Shown here: positions 9,601 through 21,890 of the stretch, one piece after another
Layout of the letters: each line of letters starts with the position of its first letter
How positions within the stretch are numbered: position 1 is the stretch's first letter
NCBI RefSeq assembly: GCF_025210165.1
Contig: NZ_JAOASI010000017.1
Span: 1 to 62,680, forward strand
DNA from: Tepidibacter sp.
GTDB taxonomy: Bacteria > Bacillota > Clostridia > Peptostreptococcales > Peptostreptococcaceae
Reading direction: 5' to 3'
DNA: 62,680 nt
Notes under the pieces: generated by a model
Told to the model about the DNA's origin: nothing
What the model saw: the letters and a program-made list of their open reading frames with translations, nothing else
Database searches by the model: none
Made by a program: the position numbers and the translations under genes

Positions 9601-10089
9601 ATGGATAGAAGAGATAAACATAACTATTATTTAGATATAGCAAGATCAGTTCTTGAAAGAGGAACTTGCCTTAGACGCAATTATGGAGCTATTATTGTCA
9701 AAAATGATGAGATAATATCTACAGGTTATAGTGGTGCTCCTAGAGGAAGAAAAAATTGCAGCGATATGGGATATTGCTTAAGAGAGAAAATGAATATTCC
9801 AAGAGGGCAAAACTATGAAAAGTGTAGAAGTGTTCATGCAGAAGCTAATTGTATTATATCTGCAAGTAGAAGAGATATGATTGGGGGAAATCTTTATTTA
9901 GTTGGAAAAGATATGAAGACTAATGAACTTGTTAAAAATGCCAATTCATGTACTATGTGTAAAAGACTTATATTAAATTCTGGTATAGAAAAAGTAATAA
10001 TAAGAGAAACTAATCAAAATTTTAGAATTATACAAGTAAATGAATGGATAGAAAATGATGATTCTTTAACTGATGATATGGGATATTAA
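9601..10089 (+). CDS. comEB: Deoxycytidylate deaminase (ComEB/dCMP deaminase family)
   Basis: A zinc-dependent deaminase converting dCMP to dUMP, a precursor for thymidylate. The 162-residue protein shows the zinc and catalytic HAE motif (H79, E81) and CTMC (C117, C120). The ATG at 9601 is chosen because GGAGG lies eight bases upstream and the protein then begins in register with the family; an in-frame ATG at 9565 has no good site and overlaps AT-rich leader. It lies 21 bases before tagO. The ComEB name reflects the Bacillus homologue; no competence genes are nearby. Confidence 0.92.
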   Translation: MDRRDKHNYYLDIARSVLERGTCLRRNYGAIIVKNDEIISTGYSGAPRGRKNCSDMGYCLREKMNIPRGQNYEKCRSVHAEANCIISASRRDMIGGNLYLVGKDMKTNELVKNANSCTMCKRLILNSGIEKVIIRETNQNFRIIQVNEWIENDDSLTDDMGY

Positions 10090-10110
10090 AATACTTAAAG
10101 AGGTGAAAAT

Positions 10111-11148
10111 ATGAGTCAGATTATTATTGCGATTATTTTATCGTTTGGAATATCTTATTTTTCAACACCACTTGCTATTAAGCTTGCACATAAAATAGGC
10201 GCTATAGATATACCAAAGGATGATAGAAGAGTACATAAGGATCCTATACCAAGACTTGGTGGGATTGCGATATTTTTAGGGTTTTTCTTAACTAGCATAT
10301 TTATTGTACATATAAACAAGGAGATAATAGGGATATTACTTGGAAGTCTTGTTATAGTTTGTATGGGGATAATTGATGATTTAAATGAAATAGGAGCAAA
10401 GACAAAGCTTTTAGGTCAGTTAATAGCAGCTGTAATAGTTGTTGTTTGTGGAGTTAGAGTTGAGTGGGTAACAAATCCATTTACTCAAAGTGGAATAACA
10501 CAACTAGGATTAGTATTATCTGTTCCTGTGACTATATTTTGGATAGTGGGTATAACTAATACTGTTAATTTAATAGATGGCTTAGATGGGTTAGCTGCTG
10601 GAGTATCTGCAATAGCTGCAATTACACTAGCTTTTGTGGCTTTTGCTAATAATCAACAAACATCAGCTATACTTTTGATGTGTTTAGCAGGGTCTGCTAT
10701 TGGATTTTTGCCTTACAATTTTAATCCTGCCAAAATATTCATGGGGGACACTGGGTCTTTATTTCTTGGATACATATTAGCTGTTATATCTATACAAGGA
10801 GCTATAAAATCAGCTGCAGCTCTTGCAATATTTATACCAGTACTCGCTCTTGGTATACCTATATTTGATACTACATTTGCTATAATAAGAAGAAAATTAA
10901 GTGGAAAACCTATAATGCAGGCTGATAAAGGACATCTTCATCACAGGCTTTTAAGTAGAGGATTATCTCAACGAAAAACTGTTCTCATACTTTATGGAAT
11001 AAGCTTATTTTTAGGAATTAGTGCTGTTTTAATATCTGAGAGTAATTTCTTTGAATCAACTATTATACTTATATCAGATGCACTTTTTATATACTACGGA
11101 ATAGTTAGATTAAAGCTTTTATCACCAGAAGATGGTGAGTTTAAATAG
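10111..11148 (+). CDS. tagO: Undecaprenyl-phosphate GlcNAc-1-phosphate transferase (TagO/WecA)
   Basis: A polytopic membrane enzyme that transfers GlcNAc-1-phosphate from UDP-GlcNAc to undecaprenyl phosphate, the first step in building wall teichoic-acid-like or other secondary cell-wall polymers. The 345-residue protein has about ten membrane segments and the family's catalytic loops: the PRLGG block near residue 50, GIIDDLNEIGAKTK, NLIDGLDGLAAG, FMGDTGSLFLGY and the HLHHRLL motif. mnaA follows 11 bases downstream, and tagA and csaB occur near 37 kb, so a ManNAc-containing, possibly pyruvylated wall polymer is the likely product. Confidence 0.95.
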   Translation: MSQIIIAIILSFGISYFSTPLAIKLAHKIGAIDIPKDDRRVHKDPIPRLGGIAIFLGFFLTSIFIVHINKEIIGILLGSLVIVCMGIIDDLNEIGAKTKLLGQLIAAVIVVVCGVRVEWVTNPFTQSGITQLGLVLSVPVTIFWIVGITNTVNLIDGLDGLAAGVSAIAAITLAFVAFANNQQTSAILLMCLAGSAIGFLPYNFNPAKIFMGDTGSLFLGYILAVISIQGAIKSAAALAIFIPVLALGIPIFDTTFAIIRRKLSGKPIMQADKGHLHHRLLSRGLSQRKTVLILYGISLFLGISAVLISESNFFESTIILISDALFIYYGIVRLKLLSPEDGEFK

Positions 11149-11159
11149 GGGGATTTGAA

Positions 11160-12305
11160 ATGAACAAAGTAAAGGTTATGACTGTATTTGGAACAAGACC
11201 AGAGGCTATAAAAATGGCTCCTTTAGTTAAAAAAATGGAGCAAAATAAAAAAATAGAATCTATAGTTTGTGTAACTGCTCAACATAGAGAAATGCTGGAT
11301 AGAGTGCTTGAAATATTCGATATAAAACCTAAGTATGACTTGAATATTATGAAGCATGGTCAAACTATAACAGATGTTACTAATAGAGTTTTAAAGGAAC
11401 TTGAAAGTGTAATTGCTAATGATAGACCTGATATTTTACTGGTTCATGGGGATACTACAACTACTTTTTCTGCTTCCTTAGCAGCTTTTTACAACAAAGT
11501 GCCAGTAGGGCATGTAGAAGCTGGACTTAGAAGTGGCAATATATACTCTCCGTATCCTGAGGAAATGAATAGAAAGCTTACAGGTATGATATCTTCTATT
11601 CATTTTGCACCTACTATTGGAAATGAAGAGAATTTATTAAAAGAAAATATAGACAAGGATAAAATATGTGTAACTGGAAATACTGTTATAGATGCACTTT
11701 TATCCGTAATAAATAAAGATTACAAATTTAATAATAAAGACATAGATGATATAGACTATGAAAAAAATAAAGTGATACTTTTAACTTGTCATAGAAGAGA
11801 AAACTGGGGTAAGCCTATGGAGGATATATTTAAGGCTATTAAAAGAGTTGTTCAGGATAATGATAATGTAGAGGTAATATTTCCAATGCACTTAAATCCT
11901 AAAGTCAGAGATTGTGCAAAATCCATAATGGGAGATGTTAAAAAAATACATTTAATAGAACCGCTTGATTATGAACCTTTTGCAAACTTAATGAATAAAG
12001 TAGATATAATACTTACTGATTCTGGAGGCATACAAGAAGAGGCTCCTGCTATTGGAAAGCCTGTTTTAGTTTTGAGATGTGAAACTGAAAGACCAGAAGC
12101 TGTAGAGGCTGGAACTGCAAAAATTGTAGGAGTTGATGAAGAAGAAGTTTATAAATCGACAAATCTACTAATAAGAAATCAAGAAGAATACTCTAAAATG
12201 TCAAATGCAGTAAATCCATACGGAGATGGTAAAGCATGCGATAGAATAATTGAGTATTTAATAGCGAATTATGGAGGAAACGTAGAAAAAACGAAGGATT
12301 TTTAA
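11160..12305 (+). CDS. mnaA: UDP-N-acetylglucosamine 2-epimerase (non-hydrolysing)
   Basis: The enzyme interconverts UDP-GlcNAc and UDP-ManNAc, supplying ManNAc for the linkage unit of wall polymers. The 381-residue protein shows the family N-terminus FGTRPEAIKMAP, the HGDTTT and VGHVEAGLRS motifs, CHRRENWG, and the TDSGGIQEEAP block near the C-terminus. ATG 11160 follows GGGGGAT. It pairs with tagO directly upstream; the ManNAc transferase tagA at 37.7 kb would use its product. The gap to the ATP operon contains no clear terminator for it. Confidence 0.95.
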   Translation: MNKVKVMTVFGTRPEAIKMAPLVKKMEQNKKIESIVCVTAQHREMLDRVLEIFDIKPKYDLNIMKHGQTITDVTNRVLKELESVIANDRPDILLVHGDTTTTFSASLAAFYNKVPVGHVEAGLRSGNIYSPYPEEMNRKLTGMISSIHFAPTIGNEENLLKENIDKDKICVTGNTVIDALLSVINKDYKFNNKDIDDIDYEKNKVILLTCHRRENWGKPMEDIFKAIKRVVQDNDNVEVIFPMHLNPKVRDCAKSIMGDVKKIHLIEPLDYEPFANLMNKVDIILTDSGGIQEEAPAIGKPVLVLRCETERPEAVEAGTAKIVGVDEEEVYKSTNLLIRNQEEYSKMSNAVNPYGDGKACDRIIEYLIANYGGNVEKTKDF

Positions 12306-12456
12306 GTTAATAACCAAAAAAGACTGAATTTGACTTATGAAAAAGATTGCATTAAATTTGATTTTTAATCCGCCTAATTATATAATAGATATATGGGCGA
12401 ATTCTATCTCAAATATACTCAAAATTTAGATTTATGAAATTGGGAAAATGTTTTCA

Positions 12457-12486
12457 TTGAAAAATGTAGTAATATTGTTATATAAT
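12457..12486 (+). promoter_or_regulatory. Vegetative-type promoter of the ATP synthase operon
   Basis: TTGAAA at 12457-12462 and a perfect TATAAT at 12481-12486 are separated by 18 bases. Transcription would begin near 12493, leaving an untranslated leader of about 80 bases before atpZ. The rest of the 12306-12573 gap shows no strong structure beyond a weak GC hairpin near 12370-12395. Confidence 0.75.
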
Positions 12487-12573
12487 CTTGATTAAAAGGT
12501 TCTATAGAAAATGGATTGTTATACATAATAGTTTTTAAATTAACAAAAATCGACGAAATATAGGAGTATAAAT

Positions 12574-12804
12574 ATGAGTAAAAAGAATAAATGGTTTGAC
12601 GCTGTAGTTTATTTGAGTCTAGTATCTCAAATAGGTATATATATGGTAGTTCCAATTCTCATATGTAGTTATCTAGGAAGTTTAATAGACAGAAAATTCA
12701 ATACAGGACCTATTTTTTTTATCATATTAATTTTACTAGGCATTGGAGCTGGCTTTATAAATGCTTACAAAATAGCTATATCAGTTATAAAAAAAAGGAA
12801 GTGA
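12574..12804 (+). CDS. atpZ: AtpZ/AtpI-family small membrane protein
   Basis: A 76-residue protein with two hydrophobic segments, a short loop with SLIDRKFNTGP between them, and a basic tail. This is the layout of the AtpZ (F0F1-ATPase_gene1) family, found as the first cistron of many F-type ATP synthase operons and thought to assist membrane assembly or ion handling of the rotor. ATG 12574 follows TAGGAG. atpI starts four bases after its stop. Confidence 0.85.
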   Translation: MSKKNKWFDAVVYLSLVSQIGIYMVVPILICSYLGSLIDRKFNTGPIFFIILILLGIGAGFINAYKIAISVIKKRK

Positions 12805-12808
12805 TCCT

Positions 12809-13201
12809 TTGAAATCGACAATGGAAATGATTCTTAACATAATAAAAGTGATGGTTATAGTATTTGTCTTTATAGTTATCGTTGCTTTTTTAACACATAC
12901 TTTTTCGAAGGAACTTCTATGTGGACTTGCATTTGGCAGTATTTTTTCAATATTAAATCTTAGACTGTTGTCGCTTACCTTGGAAAAAGCTGTAACTATG
13001 AATCCAGGAAATGCACAAGGGTATGTTCTTTCAAGGTATATTGTAAGGCTTATTATAACAGCCTTTGTATTGATTATATCTTTAAAAGGTACATATATAA
13101 ATATCATAGGAACCATTATAGGTTTACTTTTACCTAAAATTAGTATATTGATTGTAAATCTATTTGGCATAGAAAAAATTATTAGAGGAAAGGAGGCGTA
13201 A
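12809..13201 (+). CDS. atpI: ATP synthase subunit I (AtpI)
   Basis: A 130-residue protein with four hydrophobic segments, typical of AtpI, a chaperone for assembly of the c-ring. It begins at TTG 12809, preceded by AAAAGGAAGTGAT; no better start is present. It lies between atpZ and atpB. Sequence conservation in this family is low, so the assignment rests on topology and operon position. Confidence 0.85.
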   Translation: MKSTMEMILNIIKVMVIVFVFIVIVAFLTHTFSKELLCGLAFGSIFSILNLRLLSLTLEKAVTMNPGNAQGYVLSRYIVRLIITAFVLIISLKGTYINIIGTIIGLLLPKISILIVNLFGIEKIIRGKEA

Positions 13202-13202
13202 A

Positions 13203-13895
13203 ATGAACGGTCCTAAAATTATGTTTACAATTCCCAATACAAGTATACATGTTAGTGAGACAGTAACTACAACATGGATTATTATGATTGGGCTTACATT
13301 ATTTGCGTATTTTGGAACTAGAAAGTTTAATAAGGTTCCAAAAGGATTTCAAAATTTTGTAGAATTACTTGTAGATGGATTATACTCTATAGTAAAACAA
13401 ACTATGGGAGAAGATAAAATGAGGTTTGCTCCTTATATAGGAAGTCTATTCTTATTTTTTATGTGTTCCAATCTTATAGGATTACTAGGTCTTAGATCTC
13501 CAACAACTGATCTTAATACTACTTTAGCTTGGGCTATTATAACATTTGGTATGGTTCAATATAATGGAGTTAAGAGCAAAGGTTTAGGAGGATATTTAAA
13601 AGGGTTCCTAGAGCCAATACCAGCTATGTTACCTCTTAATATAGTTGGGGAACTTGCAAATCCAATATCATTAAGTTTCCGTCCTTTTGGTAATATTACA
13701 GGAGGTATGGTTATAATGATGCTTTTATATCAACTACTTGCGTATTTAAGTGGTTTGATAGGAATAGGTATACCAATACTTCAGGTAGGTATTCCATCAG
13801 TACTTCATATTTATTTTGACTTATTCTCTGGAGTGCTTCAAGCATTTATATTTATAATGCTTACAATGGTTTTCGTTTCAAGTGCTATTGATTAA
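13203..13895 (+). CDS. atpB: ATP synthase F0 subunit a
   Basis: Subunit a forms the half channels that bring ions to the rotating c-ring. The 230-residue membrane protein has five to six hydrophobic segments, the GELANPISLSFRPFGN block with the essential arginine at residue 160, and a conserved C-terminal helix. ATG 13203 follows AAAGGAGGCG, two bases after the atpI stop. The c subunit downstream indicates the coupling ion is probably Na+. Confidence 0.95.
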   Translation: MNGPKIMFTIPNTSIHVSETVTTTWIIMIGLTLFAYFGTRKFNKVPKGFQNFVELLVDGLYSIVKQTMGEDKMRFAPYIGSLFLFFMCSNLIGLLGLRSPTTDLNTTLAWAIITFGMVQYNGVKSKGLGGYLKGFLEPIPAMLPLNIVGELANPISLSFRPFGNITGGMVIMMLLYQLLAYLSGLIGIGIPILQVGIPSVLHIYFDLFSGVLQAFIFIMLTMVFVSSAID

Positions 13896-13927
13896 AAATT
13901 ATATAGAAAATACATAAAAATGATTAG

Positions 13928-14197
<270 letters not shown>

Positions 14198-14203
14198 TAA
14201 AAA

Positions 14204-14225
14204 TAGGAGATGAACTCATCTCCTA
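14204..14225 (+). promoter_or_regulatory. Intercistronic stem-loop between atpE and atpF
   Basis: TAGGAGATGA and its exact complement TCATCTCCTA enclose a two-base centre. There is no T-run, so it is not a terminator. It may protect the 3' end of an atpE message, giving more c subunit than b subunit, which fits ring stoichiometry. Confidence 0.6.
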
Positions 14226-14265
14226 ATTAAAGAAAGTGGAGCGATTAGCAGAAGGGAGGATTATG

Positions 14266-14759
14266 ATGTACAAAAGCTTTGTAAGTTTAGACTGGGATTT
14301 TGTATTTCAACTTGTAAATACATTTATAATGTATTTAATACTTAAGAAGTTATTATTCAAACCCACTACAGAATTTATGGCAAAAAGAACTGCTGAAGTT
14401 GAAGGATCTTATAAAGATGCAGAGGAAGCAGTTAGAAAAGGTGAAGAACTTAAAGCTGAATATGAATCAAAGATAAATTCGGCTAAAGAAGAGGCTCAAG
14501 AAATAGTTAAGAATGGTTCAAAGAGAGCTGAGGAAAGAGCAGATGAAATAATCAAGTCAGCTCAAGAAGAAACTGTTCAATTAAAAGAAAGAGCTAATAG
14601 AGAGATTCAAAGAGAAAAACAAAAGGTTATGAATGAGCTTAAAGATGATATATCATCTCTAGCAATTTTAGCAGCTTCTAAAGTTATAGAAACTGATATA
14701 GATGGAGCTAAACATGATAAATTGATAGGAGATTTTATAGAAGAGGTAGGCGAAGCTAA

Positions 14760-14772
<13 letters not shown>
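14266..14772 (+). CDS. atpF: ATP synthase F0 subunit b
   Basis: Subunit b is the peripheral stalk joining F0 to F1. The 168-residue protein has an N-terminal membrane helix ([15 protein letters not shown]) and a long charged coiled-coil rich in Glu, Lys and Ala. ATG 14266 is preferred because AGGGAGG lies seven bases upstream; ATG 14263 is three bases closer, and an upstream in-frame GTG at 14236 would add residues without a site. It overlaps atpH by 13 bases, indicating translational coupling. Confidence 0.93.
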
Positions 14773-16821
<2,049 letters not shown>

Positions 16822-16848
16822 TCCTCTTTAAACAGGAGGTGAAATAAT

Positions 16849-17694
16849 ATGGCTGGAATGAAGGATATTAAAAGACGTATAAAAAGTGTTGGTAACACTA
16901 AGCAAATAACTAAAGCTATGGAGCTTGTTTCATCAGCTAAGTTAAAAAAAGCTAAAGAACAAGCACAAGCTACTAAGCCATATTTTGAAACTCTTTATGC
17001 TACTATAGAAAAGATAGCTAAAAGTGCTAAAGGGGTTCAAAGTATATACTTAGAGCAAAGAGACTCGTCTAATAAATGCTATATAGTTATAGCAGGAGAT
17101 AGAGGTCTTGCTGGTGGATACAACTCAAACGTCTTAAAGACTGCAATAAACCATATGGAACATAAAAAAGAAAGTATTATAGCTGTTGGTAAAAAATCTA
17201 TAGATTTCTTTAACAAAAGAGGCTATAATATTTTAGATAAATTCACTGGAGTTGAAGATTTAACTTATACAGATGCTAGAAAAATTGCAGATATTGCACT
17301 TGAGGCATATGCAAAGGAAGAAATCGATGAAGTATATCTTGTGTATACTAAATTTGAATCAACTTTAACTCAAACACCAGAGGTATTAAAATTACTTCCG
17401 CTTTCTTTTGAGCAAGATAAAGAAGGTACAAAAGGTGAGATGATAGAGTTTGACCCAGGTGAAGAAGAGGTACTTGAGTATTTAGTTCCTAAGTTTATGG
17501 AAGGATCTATATATGGAGGTATAGCTGAATCTTCTGCGTCTGAACAAGGAGCTAGAAGAACTGCTATGCAATCTGCTACTGATAATGCAGATGAGATGAT
17601 TTCTAAATTAGAATTACAATACAATAGAGCAAGACAAGCATCTATAACTCAAGAGATATCAGAGATAGTTGCAGGTTCAGAGGCGTTAAAATAA
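16849..17694 (+). CDS. atpG: ATP synthase F1 subunit gamma
   Basis: Gamma is the central rotating shaft. The 281-residue protein has the N-terminal helix with IKRRIKSVGNTKQITKAMEL (20 residues), the GDRGLAGGYN motif and a C-terminal helix ending EISEIVAGSEALK. ATG 16849 follows CAGGAGGTG. Confidence 0.97.
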   Translation: MAGMKDIKRRIKSVGNTKQITKAMELVSSAKLKKAKEQAQATKPYFETLYATIEKIAKSAKGVQSIYLEQRDSSNKCYIVIAGDRGLAGGYNSNVLKTAINHMEHKKESIIAVGKKSIDFFNKRGYNILDKFTGVEDLTYTDARKIADIALEAYAKEEIDEVYLVYTKFESTLTQTPEVLKLLPLSFEQDKEGTKGEMIEFDPGEEEVLEYLVPKFMEGSIYGGIAESSASEQGARRTAMQSATDNADEMISKLELQYNRARQASITQEISEIVAGSEALK

Positions 17695-19104
<1,410 letters not shown>

Positions 19105-19110
19105 ATAAAC

Positions 19111-19515
19111 ATGGCAGGAGAATTTTCTGTAGAAATAGTTACTCCCGATAAAAAGTTTTTTGAAGGTACTGCCCAAATGGTAGTTGTTAGAACTATAAAC
19201 GGTGATGTTGGTATACTTAAGAATCATGCAAGTTACGTAGCACCACTAGATATAGGAGTATTAAAACTTAAAAAAGATGGTTCATTTAGAGAAGCATCTG
19301 TTGCTGGTGGGTTTATCCAAGTTGATAAGGAAAAGACTACTATATTAACAGAAGCTGCTGAATGGGCTGATCAAATAGATGTACAAAGAGCTAATAAAGC
19401 TAAAGAAGAAGCCGAAGCAAAGATTAAATCTGCTGATGAAAAAGAAGTGAAGCTTGCTAAAGTTGATCTTAAAAAAGCGATTAATAGAATAGAGGTTTCA
19501 AATAAAAGGGACTAG
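19111..19515 (+). CDS. atpC: ATP synthase F1 subunit epsilon
   Basis: Epsilon couples the shaft to the c-ring and can inhibit ATP hydrolysis. The 134-residue protein has an N-terminal beta sandwich (FSVEIVTPDKKFFEG, GDVGILKNHASYVAPL) and a C-terminal helical hairpin rich in Ala and Lys. It is the last gene of the operon, and its stop lies inside the terminator stem it shares with the convergent gene. Confidence 0.96.
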   Translation: MAGEFSVEIVTPDKKFFEGTAQMVVVRTINGDVGILKNHASYVAPLDIGVLKLKKDGSFREASVAGGFIQVDKEKTTILTEAAEWADQIDVQRANKAKEEAEAKIKSADEKEVKLAKVDLKKAINRIEVSNKRD

Positions 19516-19535
19516 TTTTTACTAGTCTCTTTTTG
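19508..19535. terminator. Bidirectional terminator shared by atpC and the convergent lipoprotein gene
   Basis: GGGACTAGT pairs with ACTAGTCTC around a T loop, with a T-run following on the plus strand and A residues preceding. Both stop codons fall in the stem, and the two genes overlap by four bases. Confidence 0.8.
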
Positions 19536-20450
19536 TTTGAATTCATTTAAATTAGATATAACTATAGGTGCATTTATTTGCACTAATTTTAGATTTTTAC
19601 TCTCGATTGATTTTTCAAGTGCTTGAATCGAATATTTAAGTTTTGCAAATTTTTCTTTTTGTTTAGAATATGTTTCGTTTTTTGAATTTAAAAGTTCTGA
19701 AATTTTGCTTACTGTTGCTAATGCTTCTTCATAGTTTTCCATATCACATAAAAGTACTGCTTTTCTTATAGAATACTTTGCAACATCAATATCGGTATTA
19801 ATGTAAGTTTTAAAATACTGTCTAAAAGAGGACATATATTTAGTCATATTATTGCAGTATATTAGAGAATCGAATATGTTGTATTGAGCAATTGAATCTG
19901 TTAATGAATTTAAATTTGTTTCAAAGCTTTTGATGTATTCAGGATCAGCAGAAACTACAATCATACTTGCTTGAAGGTTATTCCAATTTTTATGAATATC
20001 TACTAAGTCCTTATTTATACCAAGCCAGTATTCTTCAAGCTTGAATTTAAGCGGATCTTTTTCTAATTTATTTATATCTTGTATATCTTCTGCTAATAAA
20101 GACTGATATATGTTTGTATTAACTATATGGCTAGATAGTTTAACTTTATCCTTTTCCATGTCTTCAGGTGTTTTTTGCTTGTCTTTTTCAGGCAACCTAG
20201 ATTCACTTAATGAAGCTAATTCTTTCTCTTTTTTAAGAGATGTATCTATTAGCTTGTTTCTAGTTTCAAGAGCATCGTTAATACTTGGCATTAAATCTAT
20301 CTTAGCCATTATAATCAATATACTATCTTGCAACGATTGCAAAGACTTTGGTTCCTTAGGAAGACTACTTTCCTGTGTTTTTTCTTCTGATTTTGCACAT
20401 CCACTTAAAATAAGTACAAAGAATAGTAGTATACTTATAATTTTTCTCAT
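19512..20450 (-). CDS. Putative lipoprotein, helical, unknown function
   Basis: A 312-residue protein with a lipoprotein signal peptide ending in LSGC (Cys18), then a mostly helical, Lys/Glu/Leu-rich body with repeated hydrophobic heptads. It is expected to be anchored outside the membrane. I do not recognise the family; there are no catalytic motifs. The start is supported by TGAGGTG upstream of ATG 20450. It converges on the ATP synthase operon and is divergent from the coiled-coil gene at 20635. The 184-base divergent gap is AT-rich and without clear structure. Confidence 0.7.
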   Translation of the reverse strand: MRKIISILLFFVLILSGCAKSEEKTQESSLPKEPKSLQSLQDSILIIMAKIDLMPSINDALETRNKLIDTSLKKEKELASLSESRLPEKDKQKTPEDMEKDKVKLSSHIVNTNIYQSLLAEDIQDINKLEKDPLKFKLEEYWLGINKDLVDIHKNWNNLQASMIVVSADPEYIKSFETNLNSLTDSIAQYNIFDSLIYCNNMTKYMSSFRQYFKTYINTDIDVAKYSIRKAVLLCDMENYEEALATVSKISELLNSKNETYSKQKEKFAKLKYSIQALEKSIESKNLKLVQINAPIVISNLNEFKQKETSKN

Positions 20451-20634
20451 AAAATCACCTCATGAAATTATTTTTTCCAAACAATAAAAAATAATTCAAT
20501 AGATTCATTGACTTATTGTACTTTATTTAGTAAATTTATATAGAAATAATTTCTTTTATAAACTATTAAAATATAAATTTATTTTAACGATATAATAAAT
20601 ATAAGGGTATTTAAAAAGGGAAGGTTGGAAGAAT

Positions 20635-21249
20635 ATGATATTTGGCAATAATAAACTGGATATGGATTTAATTGAGAAAATAGTAAAAACAAATAAAGTA
20701 CCTATGTTAGTCCAATACGAGCCGTTTAAAGAGCTTATTAAGATGGAATCAAATGATTCAATATCTAAAAAAATTAAAGAATTAAATGAATTAATCAAAG
20801 AGAAAAATATCTTAGAAAAACAGCTTTTAGATATTCAGGCAAAAAAGCCTAAACTTATGGCTAAGATAATATATATATCAAATGAGTTGAATGAGAACAA
20901 AAATATAAAGGCAGAACAAGAATTAGATAGACTAAAGCAGGAAATGGAAGAAATAAATGATAATATGGATACTATATTTGAAAAGTTAGAAGATATGCCT
21001 ATGTTAATAAAAGAAAAGAATTTAGATCTTTTGAGAGAAACGGTAAAGCATTCATATGAGAGAATAAATAAAGGGGAATCGAATCTTTCTGAGATCAATG
21101 GAAAAATAGCAAAGCTTAGAAAAGAATTAGATGAACTCAGAGAAAATAAGGAAAAAGAAGAGAAAAAAGTAAATAATACTTATCATTTTATACATTCTAT
21201 ACTAGGTCATAAAGATATGGAAAGATTAGATGACAAGCTTTTGAAGTAG
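20635..21249 (+). CDS. Coiled-coil protein of unknown function
   Basis: A 204-residue soluble protein without signal peptide. Residues from about 40 to 185 are almost continuous Lys/Glu/Leu-rich heptad sequence, predicted to form two or three long coiled-coil segments broken by a Pro near residue 68 and a DMPML turn near residue 120. The N-terminal 35 residues and the short tail (YHFIHSILGHKDM) look globular. I do not recognise a family. A ribosome binding site (GGGAAGG) lies 11 bases before ATG 20635. It ends in a terminator shared with the convergent mog/moaB gene. Confidence 0.65.
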   Translation: MIFGNNKLDMDLIEKIVKTNKVPMLVQYEPFKELIKMESNDSISKKIKELNELIKEKNILEKQLLDIQAKKPKLMAKIIYISNELNENKNIKAEQELDRLKQEMEEINDNMDTIFEKLEDMPMLIKEKNLDLLRETVKHSYERINKGESNLSEINGKIAKLRKELDELRENKEKEEKKVNNTYHFIHSILGHKDMERLDDKLLK

Positions 21250-21272
21250 GAAAGTAGCCTTAGGCTACTTTC
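21250..21272. terminator. Bidirectional terminator between the coiled-coil gene and mog/moaB
   Basis: GAAAGTAGCCT and its exact complement AGGCTACTTTC flank a single T. The right arm contains the last codons of the minus-strand gene. Confidence 0.75.
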
Positions 21273-21756
21273 TTGCACATTCACTGGTTTTACCAAGTAA
21301 AATTTCAAGTCCATGATCAAGAGTATCTATTATATATTCTAAAGACTCTTTAACCGCCTTAGGACTTCCTGGTAAATTAACTATTAAGGTTTCATTTCTT
21401 ATACCACTAATACCTCTAGATAACATGGCTCTTTTAGTTATGTTCAGACTGTAATATCTCATAGCTTCAGATATACCTGGGGCTAGTTTTGTTATGGCTT
21501 TTAATGTGGCTTCAGGAGTCACATCTCTTTTGCTAAAACCCGTTCCTCCAGTTGTAAGTATTAAATCAAGATTAAGTTCATCACTCATGTGAATTAATTC
21601 ATCTGAAATTTTATTCTCCTCATCTGGAAGTACTATATACTTTTTAACTATGTAGCCTTTTTTTTGAACTATTTCAGATATAAGCTTTCCACTTTCGTCA
21701 ATTCTTTCGTTTTTATAGCCTTTATCACTGGCTGTAATTATACCTACCTTGAACAT
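21265..21756 (-). CDS. mog: Molybdopterin adenylyltransferase (MogA/MoaB family)
   Basis: The enzyme adenylates molybdopterin to MPT-AMP, the activated intermediate before metal insertion by MoeA. The 163-residue protein shows GIITASDKG at the N-terminus, the TTGGTGFSKRDVTPEA motif in the middle and NLPGSPKA near the C-terminus, the binding elements of the MoaB/MogA fold. ATG 21756 follows TAGGAGGT. It is transcribed away from the main Moco cluster, and the 402-base divergent gap holds the regulatory leader of that cluster. I cannot separate MogA from MoaB naming by sequence alone. Confidence 0.88.
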   Translation of the reverse strand: MFKVGIITASDKGYKNERIDESGKLISEIVQKKGYIVKKYIVLPDEENKISDELIHMSDELNLDLILTTGGTGFSKRDVTPEATLKAITKLAPGISEAMRYYSLNITKRAMLSRGISGIRNETLIVNLPGSPKAVKESLEYIIDTLDHGLEILLGKTSECARK

Positions 21757-21835
21757 AAAAAAACCTCCTAATATATGACTATTAAATAATTATATATTAT
21801 AGATGAGTTAGTGTAAAATTATTATAAAAAATAGG

Positions 21836-21864
21836 TTGAAAAAATCTTTACTTAGTCGTATATT
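21836..21864 (+). promoter_or_regulatory. Promoter of the molybdenum-cofactor leader
   Basis: TTGAAA at 21836-21841 and TATATT at 21859-21864 are 17 bases apart. Transcription would start near 21871, just ahead of the folded leader, so leader and cofactor genes form one transcript unless terminated. Confidence 0.65.
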
Positions 21865-21890
21865 AGAATAAAGAGTAAGAAAAAAATATA

